From Manihot esculenta (lineage: Eukaryota; Streptophyta; Magnoliopsida; Malpighiales; Euphorbiaceae): a stretch of 64,000 nucleotides of DNA. Shown piece after piece: positions 21,960-33,855 of this stretch. The stretch is taken from contig NC_035172.2 in the NCBI RefSeq assembly GCF_001659605.2, positions 15,563,051-15,627,050 on the forward strand, in the 5' to 3' direction. A model generated the notes under the pieces. It ran no database searches. It worked only from the letters and a program-made list of their open reading frames with translations, and was not told where the DNA came from. Position numbers and translations under genes: made by a program. Every line of letters starts with the position of its first letter. Position 1 is the stretch's first letter.

Positions 21960-23365
21960 AATACCCCCACATCTAGCTTTTTGCTTGTCCTCAAGCAACA
22001 AATAACTTAGTCAATCAAGCTCCTTTTTCTTTTGAGCCTAAGTACCACTTAATCAGCCCCCCTAGACTCCTAAATTGAAGTATCACAGTATAGAATACAT
22101 GCACCAAGGTTGTTCTTCTCTTTTCCTTGTTTCCCCTTACCTATCATGGTCAAAGGAAAGGTTTTTGATTCATTCATGCTTATTCTCTTTGAATAAGCTC
22201 AATGCAACCTCTAAGAGAGACTTGCCCTTCTTTGAGCATTTTATTTTATTTTATTCAGCAGCACTTTTTTTTATTCTTGCCTGAAAAAGTCACTAACCTT
22301 TTTACGCGAAGGTGCATATTGGTGATACCCACCCCCGGTTACTCAGTTAGTCACTTCTTCAAGTGGCTACTAGCTCTGTTCATAGCTTATTTGGCCATAA
22401 GAACAGGTTTTATGATTTGTGCTTTGTGCTGGTTTTTCTTTTTCTTTTCTTTTCATGACAGTTTGGGCAAATCACCTCATAGGGAGTTACACTAACTTTT
22501 TATTTGCATGTATTTATATTTTTATTTCCCTTGACCAATGCAAATTTAGAGATTCAATTTAAGAAAAGAACTTCCAAAGTGAAGGTAGCACACTATAATT
22601 GATTCAATTTAGGCTTAAAAGGGTGGAAAATCAATGGGGTCATGAGATAGGAAGCTCTTTTAACCTTGTTATCTATGCTGAGTAGAGCAAAAGCTAAGTC
22701 AAAATTCTGTGTGTGTGTGTGCAAAAAGTGAAAAAAATGTGTGAAAAAATTTTGGTGTGTGTTTATGGGGCAAAAAGATGCAAAAAGAAATAAAAAGAAA
22801 GTAAAAAGATAATGTAAACGGAAAAAATATAACCTAAACCTAACAGCAAATACCCCCACACCTATCCCAAACATTGTCCTCAATGTTTAAACATAAATAT
22901 GAAAAAATTAATAAGGAGAAGGAAAGGGACTGCCTGGGATGTGGGTGATTTGAGCAGGTGATTTGGGCAAATCACTGGTCAAATCACTGTCGTGGCTGGT
23001 CTGTGGGCAGAAAATGTTGAACCAGCAGCTGCAACATGCTTTCCATGTGCTGCATCCTGTCTTGAGCCTCCACCGAATGGTCTTGAGGTGCCTTTTATGT
23101 CCTCCAAGGTCCACCCAATTGCTTTCTTGTGCTTCCTCAACAGATCAAGGAGCTTTTCCTCTTCTTCTTGGCTGAGCTGGTTAGAAATAATTGCTGGAAG
23201 TTAATTTCCAGCTCCCAAGTAGGCATATTTGAGGTGGCTGGGCAATGGTTTCAGTTCTGGTGCAGTTGCTGTTTGTGCTGATTTCTGCTGTTTGCTGTCT
23301 GATTTGGGCTGTGATTTGGGCAGATTATCTGGTGATCTGGGCAAATCACTGTCTGTCAAGTCTGT
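21960..23365 (-). other. B non-coding spacer between gag-PR and 3' LTR, with two polypurine tracts
   Basis: No gene is seen. On the element strand, a polypurine tract aggtgtgggggta lies at 22851-22863 and a second, agatgtgggggta, at 21962-21974 beside the LTR. Between them, 22276-22382 is closely related to 40621-40726 of element A. A short GT run lies near 22711-22724. Several copies of the gtgatttg/caaatcac word occur at 22945-22990 and 23285-23440. This position is where some Athila elements carry an env-like ORF, but none is present here. Confidence 0.75.
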
Positions 23366-25441
23366 CTACTCCAGTGATTTGGTCTGTGATTTGAGCAGAT
23401 TATCTGGTGATCTGGGCAAATCACTGGGCAAATCACCCACATCCAGTAAGTTACAGCAGTCTGCTGTTTTTTCTGCTTCAGTGATGTTGCTGTCCACTTC
23501 TCCTTTCCTGCAAAGACCATCATAAAGTAAATTTTCTTGATCAAAATCAAAAATTTCTTGACTTAAATCATCAATAACATCAAGGCCATAAACAAGAGAA
23601 ACATCATTGGGGAATTTCATGGCATCATAAACATTAAATTTGATAACTTCCCCTTCAAACTCCATAGTCAATGTGCCATCATGCACATCAATTTTATTTC
23701 TTGCTGTACTTAAGAATGGTCTTCCAAGTAGGATATCAGAGGTGATTTTGCCCTTGTCTTCCTCCATGTCAATAACATAAAAATCTGCTGGAAAGACTAA
23801 TTGGTCCACTTGCACCAACACATCTTCTAACACTCCCTTGGGGTAGACAACAGATCGATCAGCCAATTGGATCATAATGCTGGTGCCCTTGAGTGTACCT
23901 GCATTCAACAAGTTAAAAATAGAAAGAGGCATGACATTTATTGAAGCTCCAAGGTCACACATGGCCTTCTTTATTCCTATGTTGCCTATTTTGCATGAAA
24001 TGGCAAACATTCCTCTATCCTTGCATTTGGTGGGAAGTTTCCTTTGAATGACAGCTGAGACACACTCCCCCACACTTACCTTTTTATGTTCAGCAAGTTT
24101 CCTCCTATTGGTGCATAGCTCTTTGAGAAATTTAGCATACCTTGGTATTTGTTTGATAGCATCAAGTAGGGGTATGTTGATTTCCACTTTGCGAAGTGTC
24201 TCCAATATCTCTTTTTCCTCTTTCTCCTTTTGGGATCTTGCAAATCTCTTTGGGAAGGGAGGAGGTACCTTGAATTTCTCCATAAGTTGCTGTTTCTGCC
24301 TTTGACTGGATTCTGCCTGGTCTGTTGATTTGGGCAGATCACTCTCTGCCTTCTCTGGTGATTTGGGCAAATCACTGCTAGACAGCTCAGTTTGCCCAGC
24401 GATCGGGTCAGTTTCTACTAGTGAATTGGGCAAATCACTGCCCTGATCACTTTCTGGCAGAATTTCTTCTATGGCCTGTTTTTGCAATTTTTTAGCCTTG
24501 TTGTCTTGTAGCTCTTTTCCACTCCTCAATGTGATGGCACTAGCTTTTTGTCTTGGATTTATCTCAGTTTGGGAGGGTAGCTTCCCTTGAGACTCAAATT
24601 TGCTCATTGAAGTGGCCATTTGGCTCACTTGTTGCTCAAGATTTTGGACAACAGCAGGGGATGCAATAGTGGCTGATTCAGTGGTGTATGTTGCTAGTTC
24701 AGTAAGTGCAACATCTTCTGGTTTAGTTGTGTCAATTTTTAAGGTTGCTGGTGTTTGGACAGCAACAAGGGATGCAATGGTGGCAGATTCAGCACTTGCT
24801 GATTTTTGGACAGCAGGTTCAGCAATTGCCGGTGCAATTTCAGCAGTGGCAGGTGTGGCATTGGGTGAATTTGCTGGTGCAGAAAATTTTGCAGTAACCT
24901 GGAATCGGGTATCTGGTTCAGCTTCAAGTGTAGTGGTGATTTGTGCAGCAGACTCAACAGCTTGGTCTGTTTCTTCGTCATCGTCCCATAGATCTTGAAG
25001 CTCTTCCTCTCTTCTTAATATGTGCGCGTTCATTGAATTGACCGCTTGATCCACTTGCTGTTGGAGAATTTTCCCAGAAATTTCCAATTTCCTTACCATC
25101 TCTTCAAGTTCCATATTGGAGTTTTGAGGTGTTGCTTGGGCTTGATAGTTTTGGTAGTAGTCAGCCCTTGCATAGCCATAATTCGGATTGTCCCTCCAAC
25201 ATGGATTGTATTGCAGATCTCTTTGGTAGTCATGGTAGTGGTCTGTCCTTGTATAGCCATAGCTCATATTGTCTCCCCAACCTGAATTGTATGTGTCATG
25301 GTAGGAATTATGTCTTGGCTGTCCATAGAATCCTGCATGTGCTTGTTGAAGTTGTTGGGCTTGACCTATACCATAATTTCTCACCATAGAGGTTAGTTCA
25401 GAAATTTGAGAAGAGAGAAAAGACATACTTACCGTAGCCAT
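23366..25441 (-). CDS. Athila-type gag C-terminus plus aspartic protease (B)
   Basis: An uninterrupted 691-codon frame. The N-terminus begins MATVSMSFLSSQISEL and holds a Tyr/Gln-rich stretch with repeated motifs such as YNSGWGDN and CWRDNPNYGYA. An Ala/Thr-rich middle and ITLRSGKEL follow, then [39 protein letters not shown] and the protease active site [14 protein letters not shown] with [13 protein letters not shown] near the end. The capsid core expected before this region is missing: the ATG lies only about 100 bases from the primer site. Repeated SDLPKS/SDLPN peptides are the coding form of a palindromic DNA word also found in the LTR. Protease processing of relatives' gag is family knowledge; activity here is inferred. 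Confidence 0.8.
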   Translation of the reverse strand: MATVSMSFLSSQISELTSMVRNYGIGQAQQLQQAHAGFYGQPRHNSYHDTYNSGWGDNMSYGYTRTDHYHDYQRDLQYNPCWRDNPNYGYARADYYQNYQAQATPQNSNMELEEMVRKLEISGKILQQQVDQAVNSMNAHILRREEELQDLWDDDEETDQAVESAAQITTTLEAEPDTRFQVTAKFSAPANSPNATPATAEIAPAIAEPAVQKSASAESATIASLVAVQTPATLKIDTTKPEDVALTELATYTTESATIASPAVVQNLEQQVSQMATSMSKFESQGKLPSQTEINPRQKASAITLRSGKELQDNKAKKLQKQAIEEILPESDQGSDLPNSLVETDPIAGQTELSSSDLPKSPEKAESDLPKSTDQAESSQRQKQQLMEKFKVPPPFPKRFARSQKEKEEKEILETLRKVEINIPLLDAIKQIPRYAKFLKELCTNRRKLAEHKKVSVGECVSAVIQRKLPTKCKDRGMFAISCKIGNIGIKKAMCDLGASINVMPLSIFNLLNAGTLKGTSIMIQLADRSVVYPKGVLEDVLVQVDQLVFPADFYVIDMEEDKGKITSDILLGRPFLSTARNKIDVHDGTLTMEFEGEVIKFNVYDAMKFPNDVSLVYGLDVIDDLSQEIFDFDQENLLYDGLCRKGEVDSNITEAEKTADCCNLLDVGDLPSDLPRSPDNLLKSQTKSLE

Positions 25442-25543
25442 GCTTGTAAGGTCTTGGCAGTGCGTTCAATTTCAGGATCGTAAAGAAGAGCTTCTTTACG
25501 ATCAGCCCTGGTCACAAAAGGAAAATACGTTAGTTAGATCAAA

Positions 25544-25561
25544 TCCCCGGCAACGGCGCCA
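25544..25561 (-). other. B primer binding site (Asp tRNA)
   Basis: The reverse strand reads tggcgccgttgccgggga, beginning five bases inside the 5' LTR end. It matches the 3' end of plant Asp tRNA, the usual primer of Athila elements. Confidence 0.88.
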
Positions 25562-25566
25562 ATTTT

Positions 25567-27068
25567 TGATAAGCGGTTGTCGAAGCCGTCAAAAATAAAC
25601 CTATTAAACAATCAACAATAAACTTGTAGATAGTGGCAATAGGGTCAAACCACAGGGAATTGACACCAATGATTTTCCTAATAATGACTAGGTCAAGTAA
25701 ATAACAAGTAATTAAAAGAGGGGGGTTTTGAGTTGATGGATTAACACTAAATAACAAAAGAAAGCAATAATTTAAAGATGAGTAAATCAATAAGAGAAAA
25801 GCTTCTAGTTGAAGTATGGATCTATTTCAGATTGTTTAGAATTGATCATTGATTCTTTAATACTCCTATTTATCTCAATAAATTAGTTTAGGATGTGGAA
25901 GACGCTTCTCACAATCCAAATTCCTCCTTAGTTCTAGTTTGATTAGGAAACGTTCGCTAATCAAACACTAGTTAACAAGTTGCCAAGGAACGTCCTTGGG
26001 GCCTTTGGCATCGAACAACTGTTAACTGCATTAAGACTTAGAGAAACCTAATTCTAACCTTGCCAACCGTGTGGTCAAGTTTAGATCATGCAACTTGATT
26101 AAATTTGTGTTCAAATAATATAAGCAATTACGGACTTAAATTATTCAAATAATTGTTACTCAAGCAATTAAAAGCAATAGGCCTAAATTGATTCTAAAAG
26201 CAAAGCAACAATTATAGAAAGATCAAATTGCATAAATATTGAAAATAAATAGAAGTTTAACAATGGAGATTTAAATCTCCCAATTCATCACAAATCTGAA
26301 TTTTCCAACTTCAACTAGAAAGGAAAGTGTTTAGCCACTCATGGTGGACAAAATCACAAAAGAAAAAAAAAGAAAGAAGAGATTGCTGCGTTTCTGGAGA
26401 GTTTCTGAAGCTGAGAGATGATCAGAAGATCCTCTGCTGGTTTGGAGGCTCTCCTTTTATAGCTGAAGAATTCCATCCATCTAGGGTTTCAAAATCCCTT
26501 TTTGATTTGGTGTTTGACTCCTCTTTTGATGTTGAATTTAATTGCAATTGGAATTTCTTGGATGAGAAGCTATTTCGTGGCTCTTGGTTTTATGTTGGTA
26601 GTGATTGGGTTGGAATTGGACTTCTGAAAATTCAGATTTCTGTTTTTTGCCCAATTTCCTGCTCTTCTGTCAGTTTCTGCTGTCAAAGTGATTTGCCCGG
26701 TGATTTGAGTGTTTTGGGCAAATCACTGACCCAATCACTTTTCTATGAGTCAGTCCAGTTTTTTGCTCTCTGTCTTCTGCGAGTGATTTGGCCAGTGTCT
26801 TCGAGTGTCTTGGGCAAATCACTTGCCCATATCACTTCTGCCTATTGCCTCCAGGTTTCTGCTGTCAAAGTGATTTGCCCGGTGATTTGAGTGTTTTGGG
26901 CAAATCACTGACCCAATCACTTTTCTGTCAATTTTCTGCACTTTTTCTCCAATTTTCCAATATCTTTCTTTTCTGTGAAAACAAGATAAAAACCATAAAT
27001 TAAACTAAAAAATGAGTAAATAAACAATAATAATTATGATAAAAATGTGGCTAAATTATGCTTGATCA
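25567..27068 (-). repeat. B 5' LTR
   Basis: 1,502 bp, the same length as the 3' copy. The reverse TATA box is at 26453-26462. The three gtgatttg/caaatcac clusters are kept at about 26688-26739, 26780-26837 and 26866-26921. Confidence 0.93.
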
Positions 27069-28898
27069 CAATCTCTTCTGCAGAGTTTAATTCCCCAACA
27101 AACACCTTGCCAGTTCCCAACCAAACACCTATGCCTCAAACTAAAAGTAACCATACTCCACTATTGGTTCTATCTGCTTCTCCCACAAACCAAATCGTTT
27201 CTTATAACCCATAGAGTAAGCCCACCGTTGATCTTGTTATTGATATCTCCTCTGATTTTCAACAACAAAACCCTATTTGTACTCATTCCATGTAGCTTCA
27301 TTTTTTACCATGCAAAAATGATATGCTTTAATTTCTACAACTAAGCTTTGATTTTTTGTCTCATAAACCTAAGACTTATCATCAAGCTCAGCCACATCTT
27401 CAATGGTGGCATGCCATGGAAAGCGAGATCAATGCTCTTTTACAAAATAATACATGGAAGCTGGTTCCACGTCTTCCTAATATAAATATTATGGGCAACA
27501 AATGGCTCTTTCGCATTAAACGAAAAACTAATGGGGATATTGACCGCTATAAGGCTTGTTTGGTTGCAAAGGGATTCTCTCAGCAACATGGAATTGATTA
27601 TAATGAGACCTTTAGTCCAGTAGTCAAAGCCACAATAATTCACTCAGTTCTGTCTCTTGCTCTTATATCCAAATGGCAAATTTGACAGTTGGACATATCC
27701 AATGCATTCTTGCATGGATATCTTAAAGAGGATATATACATGGCTCAGCCGTTTGGGTTTATTGATTCGGTTCATCCGAATTATGTTTACAAACTATAGA
27801 AATCGTTGTATGGACTATGGCAGGCTCCACAAGCTTGGTTTCAAAGATTGAGTAACTTTCTTTTACAGCTTGGTTCTCAAGCCTCTAAAGTAAACATCTC
27901 TTTATTCATTTACGGAGAAAGTAATATCCAGTGTTTCATTTTAATTTATGTTGATAATATATTAATTACTTGCTCTGACTCTAGCAAGCTGAATTCTTTC
28001 TTTCAAGCCTTATAGTCCGTATTCTCGATTAAGGACCTTGGTCGGCTACACTATTTCTTGGGTATTTAGGTGCTTTCAACATTAACGGGTATCATTTTCT
28101 CCTAACATAAGTATATCTATGATTTATTGCACCAATTTCACATGTCTGATAGCAAAGCCACCATTACTCCTATGGCTACCAATTATCTAAACATGGCAGA
28201 GACCTCATGGCTGATAGAGAGCAGTATCAACATCTGGTTGGTTCTCTGCAGTATATCACTCTTACTAGGCTAGATGTGTCTTTTACAGTCAACAGGCTTG
28301 CGCAATTTATGCATCAACCAACGCAAGTTTATTAGATTGCTGCCAAATGCTTATTGCGTTATCTACAGGGTACTGCTTCTATGAGTCATTTTTTTTTTCC
28401 AATAGTTCTCCAATTTCACTATAGTGTTTTTCGGATAGCAATTCGATTGGCTGCCCCGATGACAGACAATCGACCTCTGGTTATGTGATATATTTAGGAA
28501 CCAATTTAATTTCATGGTCTTCAAAGAAACAATCAACTATTTTCTGCACCTCAACTAAAAGTGAATGTCGATCTATTGTGCATGCTATCTCATAAATCAT
28601 ATGGATCTTTTCTTTACTGTCAAAACTTGGTTATAATGTCTCACCAACAACACTATGGTGTGACAATATGGGAGCCATTTACTTGATGTCCAATCCGGTC
28701 TTTCATGCTTGAACGAAACACATTGAGCTTGATTTCCATTTTGTAAGAGATCGGGTCTAGTGAATTCAGATCAAATTTATTTCTGATCAAGATCATATCA
28801 CTAATATCATGAACAAGCCTTTGGGATCGCGTCTATTTTTACGTTATTGTGGAGCATGCTTCAACTTCTGTCTCCCCTATCTTCAGCTTAAGGGGGCC
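27069..28898 (+). pseudogene. Ty1/Copia remnant, piece 3: reverse transcriptase and RNase H
   Basis: 27356-27685 carries the RT start (WWHAMESEINALLQNNTWKL, RYKACLVAKGFSQQHGIDYN, ETFSPVVK). After stops come DISNAFLHGYLKED and SLYGLWQAPQAWFQ. The active site reads YVDNILIT where YVDD is usual, so a catalytic Asp is lost. KDLGRLHYFLG and RNase H pieces (SGYVIYLGTN, STKSEC, HIELDFHFVRD) follow to about 28800. A polypurine stretch agggggcc ends at 28898. Stops and frameshifts are throughout. 27074-27355 is the degenerate linker after integrase. Confidence 0.85.
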
Positions 28899-29115
28899 TG
28901 TTAAGAGACTTATGACTTAGTCAATCATTGTTAGTTGAAGACTTATTCAAATAGATTTGCTTCTATGATTTTTGTAAATATCTGATTCAAAGTGATTGTA
29001 TTTTCCCTTAGTTATAGGAGTCCCTATCTGTTGTATGTGCTTTTAAATAGTCTGTTGTTTGTATCAAACAAGAAAATAATAGAAAAATAATCTTTTCATC
29101 TTCACTGTTCATACA
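28899..29115 (+). repeat. Ty1/Copia 3' LTR (short)
   Basis: It begins TGTTAAGAGACTTATGACTT right after the polypurine stretch, as is usual for plant Copia LTRs. The 3' end is placed only roughly, near ctgttca at about 29105-29115, because no 5' LTR is in the window for comparison. Confidence 0.55.
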
Positions 29116-31647
29116 AGACTAAGGATGATATGCTGATATAAAACTTGAGTTAATCTTTCAATTTGCACATAAATACATAAAAAATTTTACTAGTGAATTG
29201 TCTACCCTTGATATGTAATTAGCATTCCAATAATATAGAATCTGTTGAATATACTTCTACAAAAAGAGATGTCTCTTTTAGTAGTGATTATTTGAGTGAC
29301 TTCTACATCAATCTATTTAGTAAAGTGTTCAATTGCCATAATCACATGTATTCATTGATATTTGGCTTTAGGGAATAAACCTAATATGTTTATGCCCCAT
29401 CAAAAGAAGAGACAAGGAGCATGATTGCATATTATTTTTCAGAAAAAATGTGACAGATGAAATTATATTTGTGGTGTTAGACGTCAGACAGAACTAGCTT
29501 GCATATATCTTTCATTGCAGTGGGCCAAAAGAATCCTTGAAAAAGAGCTTATGGGCCATTGTTTTTATCCTTCGTGGGTTTTATGGAGAATCGCCAATTA
29601 TTTTCTTAATTAATACATTTCAATCAAGACTAGAGATATAACTTTCAGTACAGTCATCTATGAAGGAAATTGTATATGGACGCATTTTTTACTATTATTT
29701 AAGCCTTTAATTCATCTTTTAGCAAAGTTAAATGAGTCAAATAATAGAAGATGGGACTCATCCAGGTTTCACTCATTTCGATTGAGAAAGCTTCTTCATC
29801 CTCATCAATTTCTTCCTTCGTTAATACTTGTGTCAGAAGTTGCGAGTATTATAATGAATTACTACATATGTTTCCTGCAACTCTTTCGATATCCTCATAT
29901 CTGTGAGTATTTCTTCATATTTTTATCACATAATTCATGGCATTAAAACTAAATTTGGTTGCATTGTTAAGCTTTATTCGATAAGGACCTTTCAACACTA
30001 TATCGATCACTGAACTAGTGGAGCCAAATATCCATCAACCTAAACTTTCCACTCAGAATTTTTTTATGGAGCTAATTTCATGGCAAGTTCTGCTACAAAA
30101 TCAACTAATACTTCAGTTTACAGGGCTGTTCTAGTGGAATAATTAATGTCATATACTTCCAACTAGTTGGCCACTCTTTCTCTTCCTAAAGTATTAAGAT
30201 GATGAAAAATTTTTCTAAGAATGTAAAAACTATTGCTTTCAATTGTATATGCCTTAAAGTATAGTTTCTTGCTAGCTACTAGAAGTATATATAGCACATA
30301 CAAGTTTCTTCAAAGCTAGATAATTCAGCTTTGCTCATTCCAACATTAGCTTGCCTAATATATAGGAAAATGCTTTCCATTTTCCTCTCTCACAGGCAAA
30401 AATCTAACTATTCTTTTTTCATCACTCGAAAGTAAAAATATAAAGTTTCTTGTAAATTTTGGTGTACAAAACAAGGATTGATAAGTTAAGAAAAGTTTGA
30501 GTTTCTCGAAAGCATTTTGACTATATTTCCCTTTTCTGAACTTCTTTACTTTCAATGCTTAATAGAAAGGAAGACACCTTCTTTGTATCTCAACCTTTCA
30601 TCACTGGAATGTACAGATACAAAGTTTCTCTCAATTTTGGTCTATCAAGCATCAAGAAAAGTTTAAGACTTTGAGTTCATCAAAGGCATTTTGATAATTT
30701 TTCTCTGCTTAATTTGCTTCTTTACTTTCATTGTTTGATAGAAAAGAAGATACCTTTTGGTTGAACAAGAGATAAACCTCCCCACTATTGTGATTCTCCC
30801 ATTTAGCCTTTGGATTTCTTTGATGCTCTTTGGACATGTATGTCCATAATTAATTTTCTCTAAATTGACTTCTATCCCCTTTTTTAGAAGCCAAGTAGCT
30901 GAGAAATTTATTTATTTTTTTACTAAGTTTCATCCCAAAAGCTTTAGTAACGTCTTTAGTATGGTCTTCCATCCTTTTACTTTTATTTATCATGTTGGAT
31001 ATATGAACTTCAACCATTTTACTAATCCATTTTTTGAATATATCATTCAGCAACCTCTAGTACATTGCTCCAATACTTTTTAATTTGAGAGGCATGACAC
31101 AGTAGCAGAATACTTTGCCACCTACTATAAAATTTGTTTATTTTGAATCTTCCTTTTTCATCATAATTTGGTGATAACCTAAAATTACAACCATCCAGTA
31201 ATAAAATGCATGTTAAGCTATTGCATCCACCAAACAATCTATGAATGGAAGTGGGTAGTGGTCTTTTTTGATATGCTTTTATTTAGATCAATGGAATATA
31301 CACACATCCTCTACTTTTTATTAGCTTTTCTTTACTAAAACAACAGTAGCTAATATTAAACTTCTTTCATGACCTAATATTTTTCAGTTTTGAATTTCTT
31401 TAACAATCACATTTTGTCTTTCAAGTGCAAATTTTTTGCTTTCTTTATATGATTGGCTTGGCATTGATCCACATCCAACTTGTTAATCATCACTGCTGAA
31501 TCAGATCTCCTTTATGTCATTAGGTTTCCATGCAAAGATGATATTTTATTTTTTAACATTGAACTCGCTCTCAAATTTCAACTTCTAATACTAAGCTAAG
31601 CCTCACGTTCTTACCATCTTCCACCTGAACTACTGAGAGTTGATTGT
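29116..31647 (-). pseudogene. Decayed Tat/Ogre-like Ty3/Gypsy remnant, piece 1: RT, RNase H, integrase
   Basis: Right to left on the reverse strand. RT entry (KFALERQNVIVKEI, VVVLVKKS) lies at about 31320-31500, and RT core pieces (IKKYWSNVLEVAE, then IFKKWISKMVEVHISNMINK, SKRMEDH) at 30850-31237. RNase H follows at 30355-30555 (AFEKLKLFLTYQSLFCTPKF, LPVREENGKHFPIY). An integrase core (WGINILGLFPKAKYQ, IEHFTK, GRQFTS) lies at about 29150-29420. Stops and frameshifts are dense, so this is one of the oldest layers. T2 interrupts it at 31648. PR and gag lie beyond T2. Other parts are AT-rich with nothing further recognised. Confidence 0.72.
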
Positions 31648-31761
31648 TGTAATACCCGGCTAGAGTCCGGCATCGGAATTCTACTTTTCGGTGAGTCCAG
31701 GATGTCAGAATCCTCTAGAAGGGTAAGATTTATGTTTTTCTAAAGTATTTTGGTATGTTTT
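31648..31761 (+). repeat. T2 5' LTR, segment 1
   Basis: It starts TGTAATACCCGGCTAGAGTC and aligns with 59036-59149. It is interrupted by S2 at gtttt. Confidence 0.92.
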
Positions 31762-32503
31762 TGTAACGACCCCAAAATGGACCATCACCGGTGCTAGGAT
31801 TCAGGTCGGCGTAAGGCCGCCAGAACCCGTAGCAAGCCTGCTATACTCTCTGTGTACCTGTAAATCTCATACATGATCATACATTTTTTGTGAAAATAAA
31901 AACTCTTTTCTCTGTACCAAGGCTTAACCTGTGCATACACTATCTCTGTACTCTGTACTCTGTACCCCTGACTAGAGCTTACTCTAGATGGGTTAAATCA
32001 TACCTGTTAAGCCTGGTTTTTCACAAACGTGAAGGTTTGGAGCAACTCTCCCTTTAACCTTTCCAAACTTCAAAATTCAAGTTTCTAACTCAAAACCTTC
32101 AAAGAAACATGAAAAACAATCAAATCTTTACATGATTAAATAAAAACATGAAGAAAACTCTAAAAAGGACAGGGTCTCACCTTAGCAGGTCAAGGAAACA
32201 GTGATCTTATCGTTTCAACCGACTGAGGGCCTTTTATAGGTGGCTGGCCAGACCACCTTCGGCGGCCACACGTGAAACCGAAAGCCATGTATGTTCGGCG
32301 GCCGAACCTCAACTTCGGCGGCCGAACCTGACTTTTCTGCCTTGGTTCATTTCACTCAAAAACTCATTTCCTTATGCTTTAAAACTATGCAACACACCAA
32401 AACATTTTAGAAAAACATAAATCTAACCCTTCTAGAGACTTCCGACATCCCGGACTCCACCGGAAAGTAGAATTTCGATGCCGAACTCCAGCCGGGTATT
32501 ACA
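31762..32503 (-). repeat. S2: inverted, internally deleted solo chromovirus LTR
   Basis: 742 bp from TGTAACGACC to GGGTATTACA, which is the reverse complement of the usual TGTAATACCC...GTTACA ends. It is flanked by gtttt at 31757-31761 and 32504-32508. Full-length relatives are 2.1-2.3 kb. The deletion joins U5-side sequence to sequence near the first donor site at about 32025-32045. The terminus cgaccccaaaatgg is shared with S3 and differs from the cgacccggaaacc of T1, so these form a distinct subfamily. Confidence 0.9.
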
Positions 32504-33855
32504 GTTTTATAGTTTTAAAGTATAAAGGAAATGAGTTTTTAAAAGAAAAGAACCAAGGAGCAAATGCCAGGTTCGGCCGCCGAAGGTGAAGTTCGGCCGC
32601 CGAACATCAATGGCTTTTGGTTTCACGTTAGGCCGCCGAAGGTGGTCTGGCCAGCCACCTATAAAAGGCCCTCAGTCGGCAAGTGGATAAGTATTGAGTT
32701 CATTTGCATAGGCAGAGGTGAGACCATGCTTTTCCTTGGATCTTCTTCATGTTTTCATCAAATCTTGCAAAGTTTTGATTGATTTTAATGTTATTTTGAA
32801 GGTTTTGAGCTAAAACCATAGGTTTTGAAGTTTGGAGAGTTTGAAGGAGAGTTGCTCCATATCTCCACGTTGGGATCGTTCATCTTCTTGTTTTCAAGAG
32901 GTAAGTGAAGATCCTGAGCTTCTTTTCATGATTTATGGAGGTTTTATGGAGTTTAAGGGTAGAGTTGCATGATTAGGGAAATAGTGTTTTTGGTGTTTTA
33001 TTGATGAAAGCATGTATATGTGTGTTGTATTATGTTTGAGTTAGGGTTTTAGGTAGTTTTTGAACCCGTTGTGCATATACTTGAGTATATTGATGTAGAG
33101 GAATTGTGGTGTTTGAGTTTGGTTGAGATTGGTGTGTTTTGGCGTGAGGCAGAGCAAGGTTCTGCCTTCTTGAGGAACCCAGCTTCGGCCGCCGAAGAAA
33201 GAATCGACCGCCGAACATGCTGAGGAGGTGGCTTCGGTTGCCTAAGCTTGCCCCCAAGAGTTTGGACTTTCGGCTCTGGAGGGGAGTTTCGGCCGCCGAA
33301 GGTGCCACCGAAGGTTATGGACTTTCGTCTCTGGAGTGCCTTTCAGCCCCCGAACCTTGCCCCCGAAAGGGTTCGGCTGCCGAAAGTAAAGATTCGGCCG
33401 CTGAAGGTGCATGAGTTTCGGCTCTGGAGAGGACTTTTGGCTGCCGAAGGTGCCACCGAAAGTGCCCTGTCCAGCCTTCCTTTGCATGTTTTTCATGATT
33501 GTTTTACGGTGTCTAAGGGGATTCTTGGGGAGTTTTATAGAGTTATTCTTGAGCTAGTTTGGTCCCTCATTTGAGTCCATATGTGTAGGCACAGACCAGA
33601 GGAACCAACGAGAGCAGCAGTCAGTACTGCTTCAGAGTTTGCAGAGTCAATTCAGAGATAGCCAGAGGTGAGCAGAACTAAACTTAATTCTTTTAAATGA
33701 GGAATCAAATGCTTTGAGCATGTTTCATGCACCATGGTTATGCAATAGGTTGATTGCATTAGAAATCACGAATATGTTGCATTGCATTCTATCATTGTGC
33801 TGTGTGGGTGATAGTGGATGATCCAATAGTCTCTGAGAAATACCAGGTGCCCAGT
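32504..33855 (+). repeat. T2 5' LTR, segment 2
   Basis: It aligns with 59150-60495 of the 3' LTR after the first five bases (TSD of S2). TATA box at 32660-32668. Palindromic units at 32573-32650 and 33185-33450. The segment ends inside the first U5 repeat (accaggtgcccagt), where element A inserted. Confidence 0.92.

Larger units (their letters stand above)
20458..27068 (-). mobile_element. B: non-autonomous Athila-type Ty3/Gypsy element, reverse orientation
   Basis: Equal LTRs of 1,502 bp (20458-21959 and 25567-27068) and a perfect TSD caatc (20453-20457 and 27069-27073) define it. It has an Asp-tRNA primer site and polypurine tracts. By eye the LTRs differ at about 23 positions (about 1.5 per cent). 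The only long ORF encodes the C-terminal part of gag plus protease. The capsid part of gag and all of RT, RNase H and integrase are missing. It sits inside the Copia remnant. Confidence 0.92.

Noticed and set aside
22704..22724. GT microsatellite
   Set aside because: Short simple repeat, no feature attached; mentioned only within the spacer entry.
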